A model generated the notes under the pieces. That model ran no database searches. It had not been told where the DNA came from and saw only the letters and a list, made by a program, of their open reading frames with translations. Position numbers and translations under genes: made by a program. Of a stretch of 64,000 bases of DNA, positions 1 through 9,641 are shown one piece after another (the stretch's first letter is position 1; each line of letters begins with the position of its first letter). The stretch is from Neptunicoccus cionae (GTDB lineage: Bacteria; Pseudomonadota; Alphaproteobacteria; Rhodobacterales; Rhodobacteraceae). Location: NCBI RefSeq assembly GCF_014643735.1, contig NZ_BMKA01000002.1:744001-808000 (forward strand), read 5' to 3'.

Positions 1-1382
1 ACAATGTCATGGGTGAGTTCGTAATTCTCGGTGGTGCGGGCCACGTCCTCACGCACGGTTTGCAGCGCAACCGCCACAACCTGCCGGGACAGGGCTTCGT
101 CAATCGGAGACAGATCTTCAAGACCCAGCCAGCGGATCACCCGGCGCAGCGTGGTGCCCTGCACCAGCAGCGTAAACAGCGTAAACCCGGTGGCCAGAAT
201 CCCGACCACCCGCTGAATATCATTGGGCACACGGAAGCTCTCCGTCACAGCCAGCGCCAGCGCCAATGTGACCGCACCGCGCAGACCACCCCACAGGATC
301 GCCGTGCGATAGGGTCGTTCAACTTTGGGCGACAAGCGGAATTTATGCAGGATTGGCATCAACACGAACAGGATCACCGCCCGCGCGGTTATGGCTGCAA
401 GGATCACCACCCCGACCAGCAAGAAATCGTGCACCCGCACATCTGCGAGAAAACGGGGAATTAGAAAAGCAGCCAGAATAAAAATCAGCGCCCCCGCCCA
501 ATGGGCCAATACATCCCAAAGTTCACGCAGGTTAATCCACGCCTGCGGCAACAACCGCCCCGGTCCCGCAAGGTTCAGTGTAAGACCTGCTGCAACCACC
601 GCAATCACGCCAGAGGCGCCGATGCTTTGTTCTGCACCGATGTAAACCAGATAAGGCAGCGCCACGGAGATCGAAATCTGCGCCAGTTCAAATTGCGGAA
701 AGGCCGCCATCACCCAAATGGCAATCCGCGCCACGACCCAGCCGACCAGCACACCGCCCGCAATCAAAAGGGGAAACTGTGCCAGCGCATCCGCGAGTGT
801 CGGGTCAGGCACGCCCAGCATCACAAACCCCATGAACAGGCCGAACAAGGCGATTGCCGCGGCATCATTCAGTAGGCTTTCGCCTTCAATAATCCGCGCA
901 ACCCTTCGCGGCGCGGAAATAGAGCGGAAGATCGAAACCACGGCCGAGGGATCGGTTGTGGACACAATCGCCCCGATCAACAAGCACGCCGCCAGCGGCA
1001 GCGTAGTCGCCCAAGACAGCGCATAACCGACGAACAGTGTCGCAACGACAACAGCCACCACCGCGAGCACCAGAATCGGCACCCAATCATCCAGCATCCG
1101 CCGAAGGTTCATACCCAAAGTCGCTTGAAACAACAGGGTCGGCAGAAAGACATAAAGGAACACATTAGAACGGATTGGGAAGCCGAGGATCACCTCTGCC
1201 ACCGGATTGAGCGCGTCCGTCAGATCCGTTCTCATGAAGAAGATTGCCGTCACGCTGACCAGAATACCAATCACAGCCAGAAGCGCACTGTAAGGCATCC
1301 TCAAGCGCGCAGCCAGAGGCTCGGCAACCCCGATCACAACGAACAGGGTTGCGACAATTGTGGTGATTAAAACTATGTCCAT
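1..1382 (-). CDS. CPA1-type Na+/H+ (cation/proton) antiporter, 3' end outside the window
   Basis: Read on the minus strand from an ATG at 1382, an open frame runs unbroken to the window edge, so the C-terminus is missing. It starts MDIVLITTIVATLFVVIGVA and continues as a chain of hydrophobic segments. The CPA1/NhaP signatures are visible: STTDPSAVVSIF (the paired-acid TDP transport motif in the middle of the membrane domain) followed by EGESLLNDAAAIALFG. Family members exchange Na+ or K+ for protons across the inner membrane. The extreme C-terminal part inside the window (VVAVALQTVREDVARTTENYELTHD) is hydrophilic, suggesting the cytoplasmic tail begins there. All plus-strand ORFs in this interval are antisense shadows. 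Substrate ion is not readable from sequence. Confidence 0.85.
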   Translation of the reverse strand, partial: MDIVLITTIVATLFVVIGVAEPLAARLRMPYSALLAVIGILVSVTAIFFMRTDLTDALNPVAEVILGFPIRSNVFLYVFLPTLLFQATLGMNLRRMLDDWVPILVLAVVAVVVATLFVGYALSWATTLPLAACLLIGAIVSTTDPSAVVSIFRSISAPRRVARIIEGESLLNDAAAIALFGLFMGFVMLGVPDPTLADALAQFPLLIAGGVLVGWVVARIAIWVMAAFPQFELAQISISVALPYLVYIGAEQSIGASGVIAVVAAGLTLNLAGPGRLLPQAWINLRELWDVLAHWAGALIFILAAFLIPRFLADVRVHDFLLVGVVILAAITARAVILFVLMPILHKFRLSPKVERPYRTAILWGGLRGAVTLALALAVTESFRVPNDIQRVVGILATGFTLFTLLVQGTTLRRVIRWLGLEDLSPIDEALSRQVVAVALQTVREDVARTTENYELTHDI

Positions 1383-1775
1383 ATTATTGAAATACCACAG
1401 CAATCATCGGGCGCACTGTTAAAATTCAGCGATTGAAGAAACAATTGGCAAAACCTCGTGAGCCATAGAACGCCTTTATCGAATCCTGACTTCAGACGAA
1501 ATTTGGCAGGAGTGACACTGCGCAACGGGGCGTGGAGACCTCGGCGCGCACGGCCAGTTAGAATTGTCTGAAAACTGTTTGTATTTAATCTGCTCTTGAG
1601 GTTGGGGCGCGCAAACACCAGTCGAAATTGATTGAACAGCCCTAATCGACCCAGGGATCCTGGCCGGATGAAATCTGCCGTGCGGGGCAAATGGCCATTC
1701 GAAAGGAATCCTTAAGATACATGGTCCTATACTTCAGGGACTATGGTTTGCCTGCTGGATAGCTCGTAAATCCTG
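1383..1775. other. Intergenic stretch, no convincing gene
   Basis: This is the divergent gap between the antiporter and the large secreted protein, so both promoters should lie here. A 105-codon minus-strand ORF (1373-1690) overlaps the antiporter start and has a basic, low-complexity composition with no recognisable motif, so it is not called. No clear promoter hexamers, hairpins or repeats stand out. Confidence 0.5.
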
Positions 1776-4700
1776 ATGACCTGTTCAATTGACTTCGAAT
1801 TTGCTTACACGCCCATGACCTTCAAATTTAACGTACCTGCGCCAACGCAACTGCCCGCCCCACGCTGCGGGTGTACACTAAAAACGCGCCTGACAGGACG
1901 GGATGTAGCCCTTTGGTTCATCCAGTACTGCATCGTGATAATTCTCGGCCTTCTCCTTATGATCGCCAAAACCGGCGGGGCATGGGCACAACAACTCATC
2001 CTTAATCCAACCGGCGCACCCACAGTACTGGGAAGCGGTGTCGGCAAACGCGGAATCTGGCGCAATGTCGGGACGGTGAACGGGGTAAATGTTGATATCG
2101 TCGGAATAATGACCTTCGCGACACGCGACCACCGGTTTGCCACCGGTAACGGCCAAATCATGATTACTTCAGTCGGGCAAGATCCGCATTTCGCAGATTT
2201 CTATATATACGAGGCTGGAACCCACAACATCTTCTCAAACACTGGCGGTGTTCCGGTCGTCGCCGATGTGGAAATCCAGATCAACGACATCGATGGCCCT
2301 TTGAACGAACAGGTCTACGTTAACCTTTGCGACGGAACAGTTGAATACATCCGCGTTGACCGTTCTGCCACCACGTATCGCGGCTATGTCGAAGGGCCTG
2401 ACCCTAGCCTTGGCACAGAAACATTCTACCTCGCTGGCGATCGGGGTTATGCAAACCAGCCGGTCTCCGGACTGGAAATTTTCTACCCGCAAACCTCAAC
2501 CTTCAGCTTTGGCCGAACAGCAAACAACGGTTTTCTGGTCCTGCTTGCAAACCCGACATACGATGCCTCCCAAACCTACGAGCTAAAATGCGGTGACTTC
2601 AAGGCGCCAGTTTTGCAGGACGATATAAAGGAACAGGTTCTTGGCGAACCCGTGACTGTGAACATCCTGTTCAACGACTCTGTCGCAACAGAAAATGATA
2701 ACGCACCCGCAAACAACTCGCTACAGCCCAGCGAATACGCGATGCAGGCGATTGACCTCGTTCCACCCGCAGGCGCACTGAATATCGTGACTGACAGCAA
2801 CGGCCACCGCGTTGCCTTTGATGTTATCGGCGAAGGAACATGGAGCTATGATGACATCACGGGCGAACTGACCTTCACCCCGTTCGTCGCTTTCTTCGCT
2901 GCACCGACCCCGATCGAATACCGCTTTCAATCCCCCATCATCCTGCCAAGCGAACCGCAAGCTTATTCCGCCCCCGCGCAGGTCTCAATCGATGTCGGTT
3001 CCGTGGGCCTGTTGAAGCTGGCCCAACTGGTCGACACCAATCTCAACGGGTACGCTGACCCCGGTGAAACCATCGCTTACGTGTTCACCGCTGAAAACTT
3101 CGGCAATGTCGATCTCACCAATGTCCAGCTTGCCGAAACCCAATTCAGCGGTGCCGGCATCCCCCCCGTAATAACCTTTCAGGCCGCAACTTCATTGTCG
3201 CCGGAAGGCACCCTCTTGGTTGGGGAAAAGGCGGTCTACACAGCCACTTATACTTTGGTCCCCGAAGACATGGACACCACGATTTCCAATCAGGCGGAAG
3301 CCACCGCACAAACACCCGGCGGCACCACTGTCTCTGACCTATCGGATTCCGAAAATCCGTCAGACGGTGATGGAGTTGCACAAAATGGTCCGGGGGATGG
3401 GCGGGATGACCCCACAACCATCTATGCCGGTTCCGGCCCTGATCGCGGCGACGCGCCGATCACCTATGGCGACCCGCAACATGCCGATACATCCGCTTAC
3501 TGGATTGGCGCGTTGAACGGCGATGGCGACAGCTCTGCGCAACATTCCGTAGACGGAACTGGCGATGATTCAGATGGAAAAGATGACGAAAGCGATGAGA
3601 GTTTCCCCCAACTTTACGGCGATCTGACCCGCACAATCACGATCCCGGTTAGTGAGCCCACACCCGGATCAGGGTATCTGCAGGCGTTTGTCGATTTTGG
3701 CGGCGATGGAACATTTCTGTCGCTCGGCGATCAGGTAGCATCTGACATTCGCGACGGCGGACCGCAGGACCTTGACGGCACCATCAACGGAGAGATCAGC
3801 TTTGCAATTTCGGTGCCCGCGACTGCGGTTCTCACCCCGACTTTTGCACGGCTGCGCTGGTCAAGCGTTGCCAGTCTCACAGCAATTTCAACCGCCACAG
3901 ACGGAGAAGTCGAAGACTATGGCATTACCATAAAGACCCCGCCGGATGCTGATCGTGGCGATGCTCCGGCCAGCTATGGCGATCCCCAGCATATCATCGA
4001 AGGCCCAGCCGCACCTGAAATATACCTAGGCTCTGTCCCACCAGACATCGATTTGATCGCCCAAAACAGTGCAACGGCCTCCGGCGACGATCTAGACGGG
4101 AGCGATGATGAAGACGGTGTCGTTCTACCAACGCTTTATTTGGGGGGATTGGCCGAGATTACGGTAACGGTCAATGATCTGGGCAGTCCGCCCCAGAAAT
4201 CAGCATACCTTCAGGCCTTCATCGATTTTGACGGCGATGGCACGTTTTTGCAGGCGGGGGAACAAGTGGCCACCAATCTTCAGGACGGTGACGCGCTGGA
4301 CAAAGACGGGGCCACGAACGGTTCCATCCGATTTGAAGTCGCTGTCCCCTCAGGCGCCACCACAGCGCCAACCTTCGCCCGCTTCCGCTGGTCTAGGGAT
4401 ACCACCGCGCAAACCACCGCCTTTGAGGGAGAGGTTGAAGATTACACCCTTACCATATCCAGCGATCCACCACCCTTCCTGTGCGATGGCAGTCTCTACC
4501 GATATGATAGTGATAGAGTGGTGCGGCGGCTAACCTTTACAGCCAGTGGTGCAAATTATGTGATCGGATTTCAAGACATAGGAAATGCGCCACAAAACCT
4601 GAATGCCAACTGGGGTTACAACGCGCTGGACGGTTATATGTACGCTTTACGCCCAGGCCGCCGCGATCTGTACAGACTTGACGGTGCGGGGGATTTTGTC

Positions 4701-7067
4701 GACCTTGCCAACCTGCCCGATGGGACCGCTGTCGGCTCGACTGCGGGCGATATCCTGCCAAACGGCACGATGGTTTACGTTGACAACGCATCCACATGGC
4801 AACTGATAAGCTTGGTGGACGCAAGCAACCCCGTCAATCTCGGTTCTCTCAACCTCAGCCAAGCGATCAACACTGAAGACATCGCCTACAATCCGGTCGA
4901 CGGGCTGATCTATGGCATCAACCAATCTACAGGGCGCGCCTTCAAACTTGATCCCAATGGCGGGCTTCCTGGCGCCGTAACAGTTGTTGAGTTCGGACCC
5001 GCCATCTACGTGGGAATATTCGGTTCAATTTGGTTTGATGAGGACGGTCGTTTTTATGTTTACAGTAACTCCACCAACAACCTTTATCTAACGAGCACCG
5101 ACACCGGTGAAGCGCAGTTTATCGCCAACAGCTCTGTCGATGAATTGGGAGATAGCGATGGCATGTCATGCAGGGGTCCCGCCCCCATCCCGTTCGGTGC
5201 AATAGCCGGAAATGTTTACAACGATACGAATGCTTCGGACAGTAAGGACAATGGCGAAACCAATCTAGGAGGGGGCATCGGCATCTCTGTCTTTGATGAC
5301 GGAGGGACGCCAGCTGACACTAGCGATGATCTGTTCCTGATCACAACCGACACAGAGGCAGATGGCACATACGCCGTTGAAGACCTTCTGGTTAACACCA
5401 CATACCGCGTTGAACTTGATGAGACAGATCCGGATCTTGGTGGTGGAACCACCATCGGCACCTCAAATCCCCGTCTCGGGGTGGGTACAACCGCGGGGGA
5501 AGTCACGACCGACCAGGATTTCGGCTTTGACGCTGCGGCCAGCGATCTGGAATTGTCAAAATACGCCGCCTTAACAGGCACAACCACTCCGGTGACAAAT
5601 GTTTCCGAAGGCGATGTTATCGACTGGATCATAACCGTCTCTAACGTCAGTGGGGGATCTCCCTCCGGCGTTAAAGTCATCGACCTAATACCAAGCGGAT
5701 TTGCCTACGTGTCTGACAGCGCACCTTCTGCGGGCGATACATATGATCCGGATACCGGACTGTGGTTTGTCGATGAAATTCTGACCGGCGCAAGCGAGAC
5801 ACTTGTGATTACCACCACGGTGCTTGACAGCGGGGAGCTGACCAATACGGCAGAAATCATATACAGTTCCCTTCCCGACCCCGATAGCGATCCGGCAACC
5901 GGGCCGCTGACGGACGATCTGTTCGACCAGATCGCAGATGATGACGAAGCGTCCTATTCGGTCAATCTCGCGACCGGCGACAGGGTCTTCACAGGTCGAA
6001 TATTCAACGACAACGGTGCGTCGGGTGGTACAGCACATGATGCGGAAACCAATGGGGGTGAAGCTGGACTATTCTCGGCAGTCTTGGAAATTCTTGATGG
6101 TACGGGGACTGTTATCGCAACGCCGGATGTCGCTTCTGACGGGTCATGGACCTATGCGTTGCCGTCGTCCCACACAGGGGAGCTTACAATCCGCACGATA
6201 CCAGCCAACGGTTATCGCGCCATTTCTGAAGCAACAACCGGCTTGCCCGGTCTGACCAACCCCGACCCCCACGACGGGTCTTTTACTTTCACGCCGGACC
6301 CCTTTGGAAATCTTGTCGGCCTGAACTTTGGACTGTTGGAAATTCCCGTCCTCGCCCAAGATCAGGTCAGCACGGTGGGACGAGGACAGGTCGTAACTTT
6401 GGCCCACCTTTATACCGCAACATCCGATGGGGATGTAACCTTCTCGCTTGCAGACAGCACCGCGGTGCCAACGGGCGCATTTAGTGCTGCGCTATATTAT
6501 GATGCCGGATGTAGCGGAGCACCGGGCGTCCCCTTGACCGGGCCGCTGGCCGTCAGTGCAGGACAGACGGTTTGCATTCAATCCCGCGTTTCAGCCGGTG
6601 CAGGCGCGGGAACGGGTAGCAGGTTCACCTATAAAATCATCGCCACAACGGCCTTCACTGACACCACCGCCGTTAGCAGCGCAAGCAACACGGATGAAGT
6701 TAAAGTCGTCGCCCAAAGCGGACAGGTCCAGTTGACGAAGACGGTCGAGAATGAAACTGCAGGAACCCCCGAAGCGACCTCCAACCTGGGCGGCGCAAAC
6801 GATGTGTTGCTGTACCGGATTTATCTTGAAAATACGGACACAGCACCCGTTAGCAACGTCAAGGTTTTCGATAGAACGCCACCCTATACTGCCCTGGCAG
6901 AGCCCATCGCCGACCCCCAAATCCTGTCATCGAACCTGACTTGCAATTTGGCGAAACCTGTTGCCAATGCCGCGAACTATTCAGGATCGGTTGAGTGGAA
7001 TTGCTCCGGAAACTTCCTCCCTGGTGAGGTCGGCGCCCTCCAATTCAGGGTGGCGATTACCCCGTAA
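1776..7067 (+). CDS. Giant secreted multidomain repeat protein (CshA-like, GEVED, DUF11 and SdrD B-like domains)
   Basis: This predicted exported protein has 1763 residues. A hydrophobic segment at about residues 44-64 ends in an AWA|QQ signal-cleavage-like site, but about 43 residues precede it, so either the leader is unusually long or translation starts later (Met14 is the next candidate). After that come a CshA-like repeat (about 275-400), a DUF11/DUF7507-like Ig domain (about 403-540) and two GEVED domains (about 554-725 and 725-895). Each GEVED copy opens DRGDAP.(T/S)YGDPQH and ends in GEVEDY. Next is a propeller-like DUF6923-type region (about 900-1136), an SdrD B-like domain (about 1140-1255), DUF11 (about 1254-1380), a second SdrD-like unit (about 1404-1520) and a terminal DUF11-like domain. 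Asp-rich DGDGTF motifs suggest calcium binding. No LPXTG, autotransporter barrel or type I signal is visible. The role is inferred to be an extracellular or surface structural/adhesive protein. Confidence 0.8.
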   Translation: MTCSIDFEFAYTPMTFKFNVPAPTQLPAPRCGCTLKTRLTGRDVALWFIQYCIVIILGLLLMIAKTGGAWAQQLILNPTGAPTVLGSGVGKRGIWRNVGTVNGVNVDIVGIMTFATRDHRFATGNGQIMITSVGQDPHFADFYIYEAGTHNIFSNTGGVPVVADVEIQINDIDGPLNEQVYVNLCDGTVEYIRVDRSATTYRGYVEGPDPSLGTETFYLAGDRGYANQPVSGLEIFYPQTSTFSFGRTANNGFLVLLANPTYDASQTYELKCGDFKAPVLQDDIKEQVLGEPVTVNILFNDSVATENDNAPANNSLQPSEYAMQAIDLVPPAGALNIVTDSNGHRVAFDVIGEGTWSYDDITGELTFTPFVAFFAAPTPIEYRFQSPIILPSEPQAYSAPAQVSIDVGSVGLLKLAQLVDTNLNGYADPGETIAYVFTAENFGNVDLTNVQLAETQFSGAGIPPVITFQAATSLSPEGTLLVGEKAVYTATYTLVPEDMDTTISNQAEATAQTPGGTTVSDLSDSENPSDGDGVAQNGPGDGRDDPTTIYAGSGPDRGDAPITYGDPQHADTSAYWIGALNGDGDSSAQHSVDGTGDDSDGKDDESDESFPQLYGDLTRTITIPVSEPTPGSGYLQAFVDFGGDGTFLSLGDQVASDIRDGGPQDLDGTINGEISFAISVPATAVLTPTFARLRWSSVASLTAISTATDGEVEDYGITIKTPPDADRGDAPASYGDPQHIIEGPAAPEIYLGSVPPDIDLIAQNSATASGDDLDGSDDEDGVVLPTLYLGGLAEITVTVNDLGSPPQKSAYLQAFIDFDGDGTFLQAGEQVATNLQDGDALDKDGATNGSIRFEVAVPSGATTAPTFARFRWSRDTTAQTTAFEGEVEDYTLTISSDPPPFLCDGSLYRYDSDRVVRRLTFTASGANYVIGFQDIGNAPQNLNANWGYNALDGYMYALRPGRRDLYRLDGAGDFVDLANLPDGTAVGSTAGDILPNGTMVYVDNASTWQLISLVDASNPVNLGSLNLSQAINTEDIAYNPVDGLIYGINQSTGRAFKLDPNGGLPGAVTVVEFGPAIYVGIFGSIWFDEDGRFYVYSNSTNNLYLTSTDTGEAQFIANSSVDELGDSDGMSCRGPAPIPFGAIAGNVYNDTNASDSKDNGETNLGGGIGISVFDDGGTPADTSDDLFLITTDTEADGTYAVEDLLVNTTYRVELDETDPDLGGGTTIGTSNPRLGVGTTAGEVTTDQDFGFDAAASDLELSKYAALTGTTTPVTNVSEGDVIDWIITVSNVSGGSPSGVKVIDLIPSGFAYVSDSAPSAGDTYDPDTGLWFVDEILTGASETLVITTTVLDSGELTNTAEIIYSSLPDPDSDPATGPLTDDLFDQIADDDEASYSVNLATGDRVFTGRIFNDNGASGGTAHDAETNGGEAGLFSAVLEILDGTGTVIATPDVASDGSWTYALPSSHTGELTIRTIPANGYRAISEATTGLPGLTNPDPHDGSFTFTPDPFGNLVGLNFGLLEIPVLAQDQVSTVGRGQVVTLAHLYTATSDGDVTFSLADSTAVPTGAFSAALYYDAGCSGAPGVPLTGPLAVSAGQTVCIQSRVSAGAGAGTGSRFTYKIIATTAFTDTTAVSSASNTDEVKVVAQSGQVQLTKTVENETAGTPEATSNLGGANDVLLYRIYLENTDTAPVSNVKVFDRTPPYTALAEPIADPQILSSNLTCNLAKPVANAANYSGSVEWNCSGNFLPGEVGALQFRVAITP

Positions 7068-7459
7068 TGCGCGTCTTGGAATTTTTGTGCGTTGGCAAAT
7101 GGAATGTTAAATCAAATTCTTCCATGCGATCGCCGAAACCATCGTCAGGGCGGGTGACGTTTCGGCCTGCTAACTTCGGACCGGCGCGTCCCAACTTTGG
7201 TTTATCCCCGCCGCGCGGATTTTATGGCCACATAAATGCCGCGCGGCGGCGGTTTATAGAATTCCGGAACGTTGCGGGCATCGACGCAACAGGGACCCGC
7301 GCGAACTTCCGTGGCAAAGCCTATGCGCCACGCAGGTAAGGCCTGACCAGAAGCTCCCATTAATCAACCTTTGCGAGGGAGCGAATAAACCAAAAAATTA
7401 TCCACGGGATTTTTTCCGTGCCCCGTATAAGGTTCTGTAGCCAATAAGAAAACCGCTTG
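7068..7459. other. Intergenic stretch with a strong hairpin, no convincing gene
   Basis: A 90-codon ORF overlaps the stop of the preceding gene (7067-7339), but it runs straight through a GC-rich hairpin, is rich in Arg/Pro and has no recognisable domain, so it is not called. The only structured element is the hairpin listed separately. The last 100 bases are AT-rich and may hold the promoter of the next small ORF. Confidence 0.5.
7208..7249 (+). terminator. Two-tier hairpin downstream of the giant secreted protein
   Basis: An 11-bp perfect stem (CCGCCGCGCGG at 7208-7218 with CCGCGCGGCGG at 7239-7249) encloses an inner 6-bp stem, TTTATG/CATAAA, around a GCCA tetraloop. Only two mismatched positions separate the tiers. 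No T-run follows, so it may be a transcript-end stabiliser or a factor-dependent terminator, or a chromosomal palindrome with another role. Confidence 0.45.
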
Positions 7460-7735
7460 ATGCTTAACAAAACCTTCTCTCTCATCGCGTCCGGCAGCCT
7501 CGCGCCGCTGGCCGCCTTTGCCTACCTTGATGCCCACAGCATCGCCGACACCACGCTAAAACAACCGGTAAAGATCGGGAATTGCGCGCTTGATACTGGC
7601 GCAGAAGTGACGATCCCGGCATTAATTCTTATCGCACCCCAAATGGCCGGCGCGCCGACAGCACTTGGCAAAGTGGCCAAGCGTCTTAGGATCGCACAGG
7701 AAGATTTCGAAGCCGCAACACCGAAACCTCCCTGA
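7460..7735 (+). CDS. Small hypothetical protein, possibly exported
   Basis: The 91-codon ORF starts MLNKTFSLIASGSLAPLAAF, an N-terminus that could act as a signal or membrane segment. The rest is moderately hydrophobic (a VTIPALILIAP stretch) with a single Cys, and ends in KPP. Ribosome-binding evidence is weak. An in-frame TTG directly precedes the ATG. I recognise no family. It could equally be a fortuitous ORF in a poorly coding gap. Confidence 0.3.
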   Translation: MLNKTFSLIASGSLAPLAAFAYLDAHSIADTTLKQPVKIGNCALDTGAEVTIPALILIAPQMAGAPTALGKVAKRLRIAQEDFEAATPKPP

Positions 7736-7922
7736 CGCAAAACACCAGATTTTAAAGACGTTCAGTCCCAAAAGGGGCAGAACCAAGCTGGCGTGCAGAA
7801 CCCTTGGTCGGTGGCCGAATTATTACTCAGAGGGTTGTGTTGTTTCTTTGAACCGATAACGTATCGTATGCTCCGGCTTTTTAGGACCCTAGCGCGCTGG
7901 AATCCCGCAGAAATGTAGTTGC

Positions 7923-8825
7923 ATGACCCACAAAGATTTCCTCAAGTCGCTCTCGACCGAGAACAAGGCCGCGCTGACCGCGCGCAGCGACAGCGCGGGG
8001 CTTTGGCATTTGGCAATGCACGCAGGGTTAATTCTGCTTTGCGGTGTTCTGATTACGTTAAAGATACCGTTTTGGTGGGCGCTGCTGTTGCCGCAAGGCA
8101 TTCTGATCGCGTTTCTTTTTACCTTACAACACGAAGCTACGCACAAGACCCCTTTCAGGAACGAGCAGCTAAATGAATGGGTGGGCTGGGCCTGTGGTCT
8201 GCTGATCTTTCAACCGTTCTTGTGGTTTCGTTACTTTCACCTCATGCACCACCGCTACACCAATGATCCCGAAAATGATCCAGAGCTTGCAGGCCTGCCC
8301 AAACCGGGTAACTGGCCCGCATTCCTGTGGCATTTATCCACAATTGGTTACTGGGGCGCAAAGGCGAGTCTTTTTTGGACCCTGTGTTTTCGCAACTTCG
8401 ACAGCCCCTATCTGCCACAGCGGGCACATCCGCGCATTCGCAAGGAAGCCCGCGGTCTGCTGGCGATCTATGCGGTTGCGCTGGCTTTTACCCTTTTTGT
8501 GCATTCAGTGCTATTCTGGGTTTGGATACTGCCCCTGATCTTCGGCTTTCCGGTGCTGCGGCTCTATCTGCTCGCAGAACACGGGCGCTGCCCTACGGTT
8601 GCTGATATGTTCATCAATACCCGCACGACCTATACCAATCGCCTTGTGCGAATGCTGGCTTGGAACATGCCTTATCATGTTGAACACCACACTTTTCCGC
8701 AGGTTCCGTTTCACCAGTTGCCCGCATTCCACGTCGCGATCCGCGATCATCTGGCCATCACCAGCCCGGGCTATGCTTCCTTTGCAAAAGACTATGTTGC
8801 AGCCTTTGACAGAGATCAGGGATGA
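7923..8825 (+). CDS. Fatty acid desaturase family membrane di-iron protein
   Basis: The 300-residue polytopic protein carries the three histidine boxes of membrane desaturases/hydroxylases: HEATH (about residue 65), HLMHH (about 105) and HVEHH (about 257). Hydrophobic pairs flank them. Members of the FA_desaturase superfamily use a di-iron centre to desaturate or hydroxylate acyl chains, or act as carotenoid ketolase-like enzymes, at the inner membrane. Box spacing and length fit the short bacterial desaturase group. The gene stands alone between a small ORF and the copper operon, so substrate cannot be inferred from neighbours. Confidence 0.85.
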   Translation: MTHKDFLKSLSTENKAALTARSDSAGLWHLAMHAGLILLCGVLITLKIPFWWALLLPQGILIAFLFTLQHEATHKTPFRNEQLNEWVGWACGLLIFQPFLWFRYFHLMHHRYTNDPENDPELAGLPKPGNWPAFLWHLSTIGYWGAKASLFWTLCFRNFDSPYLPQRAHPRIRKEARGLLAIYAVALAFTLFVHSVLFWVWILPLIFGFPVLRLYLLAEHGRCPTVADMFINTRTTYTNRLVRMLAWNMPYHVEHHTFPQVPFHQLPAFHVAIRDHLAITSPGYASFAKDYVAAFDRDQG

Positions 8826-8975
8826 CTGGCCGGTGCGTCATCAGCGCTCCGTCCAGCGCATCGGGGCGACCGCTTTGCACTCTTCGTACCCATTGGTAAG
8901 CCCTCTGGCCGAGAGAGCGGGCACGGACGCGCGATGCGCGAAATTCGCCAACCAGCCCCATTGAAACTGAAAATT

Positions 8976-9001
8976 CTGAACTGACCGCTTCGCCAGTTCA
9001 G
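8976..9001. other. Small perfect inverted repeat upstream of the copper operon
   Basis: CTGAACTG at 8976-8983 pairs with CAGTTCAG at 8994-9001 across a 10-base loop. It lies in the roughly 280-base gap between the desaturase and the first gene of the copper operon. It has no T-run, so an operator or transcript-end hairpin is as likely as a terminator. Confidence 0.3.
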
Positions 9002-9108
9002 CATCCACCACATCACAGTTGCGTGAGCTTCCACCTGCTGGACGTCGTCTTTGCTCTTGACGGCATGCCGGGTCGATGTGTCTAAGAACGCAGGTAAAAG
9101 GAAACATC

Positions 9109-9459
9109 GTGATCGGTCGAATCTTCATCTTTATCGTTGCGTTACAGCTCGCTATGACGAGTGCGTTTTCGCATGTGATGGCGATGACCGAGCATTGCGC
9201 AGAGCCGATAGCCCTGCATGTGCAATGTGGGGATTCCTTTGGCGTTCAGGAACAAGCCACAGATGTAGCTGAGGACACTGAACAAGATTCCAAAGCGTCC
9301 GGGATGGTCTATTGCACAGGCAATATCTGTACGGAACAGTTGGCCAACCTTGCGCCAGCGTTACTGGAAACCGTTTCCAACGCCGACCTTTACCCAGCCG
9401 AGCCACAGATGGCTTTGCAGTCGGTTTTTCTGTCCCAACTTCGGCCACCGCTCGTTTGA
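9109..9459 (+). CDS. Small exported hypothetical protein leading the copper operon
   Basis: I start this 116-codon frame at GTG 9109 because AAAAGGA sits 6-7 bases upstream. The product then begins with a clear signal-peptide-like stretch (VIGRIFIFIVALQLAMTSAF). The mature part contains several Cys and His residues (EHCAEPIALHVQCGD, YCTGNICTEQL), compatible with metal binding or a disulphide. It immediately precedes copA and probably belongs to the same transcript. I do not recognise the family. Small CopL- or DUF2946-like proteins occupy this position in other copper operons, but that equivalence is inference. Confidence 0.55.
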   Translation: MIGRIFIFIVALQLAMTSAFSHVMAMTEHCAEPIALHVQCGDSFGVQEQATDVAEDTEQDSKASGMVYCTGNICTEQLANLAPALLETVSNADLYPAEPQMALQSVFLSQLRPPLV

Positions 9460-9641
9460 AAACGCCGCTCTGGCGTTGATTGCAGTATCGCCTGAACTGG
9501 CGGGCGCGGCAATCTGATCTGATGCGGCCATTGCGGGATCTGTCCCGTGGCGCATCCGATCCTCTCCTCTTCACTGACACTGCCTATGCAGTGACCATCT
9601 TTTCGCGTGGCCAGTCATTGGTCTACGCATATGGAAAACAC

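Noticed and set aside
9-1370. Several plus-strand ORFs of 60-150 codons at the left edge
   Set aside because: They are antisense to the minus-strand CPA1 antiporter, which has clear family motifs and runs off the edge. They show no domain of their own.
1373-1690. 105-codon minus-strand ORF
   Set aside because: It overlaps the antiporter start, has a biased basic composition and no motif.
7067-7339. 90-codon plus-strand ORF after the giant gene
   Set aside because: It reads through a strong GC-rich hairpin and overlaps the previous stop by one base. No recognisable sequence.
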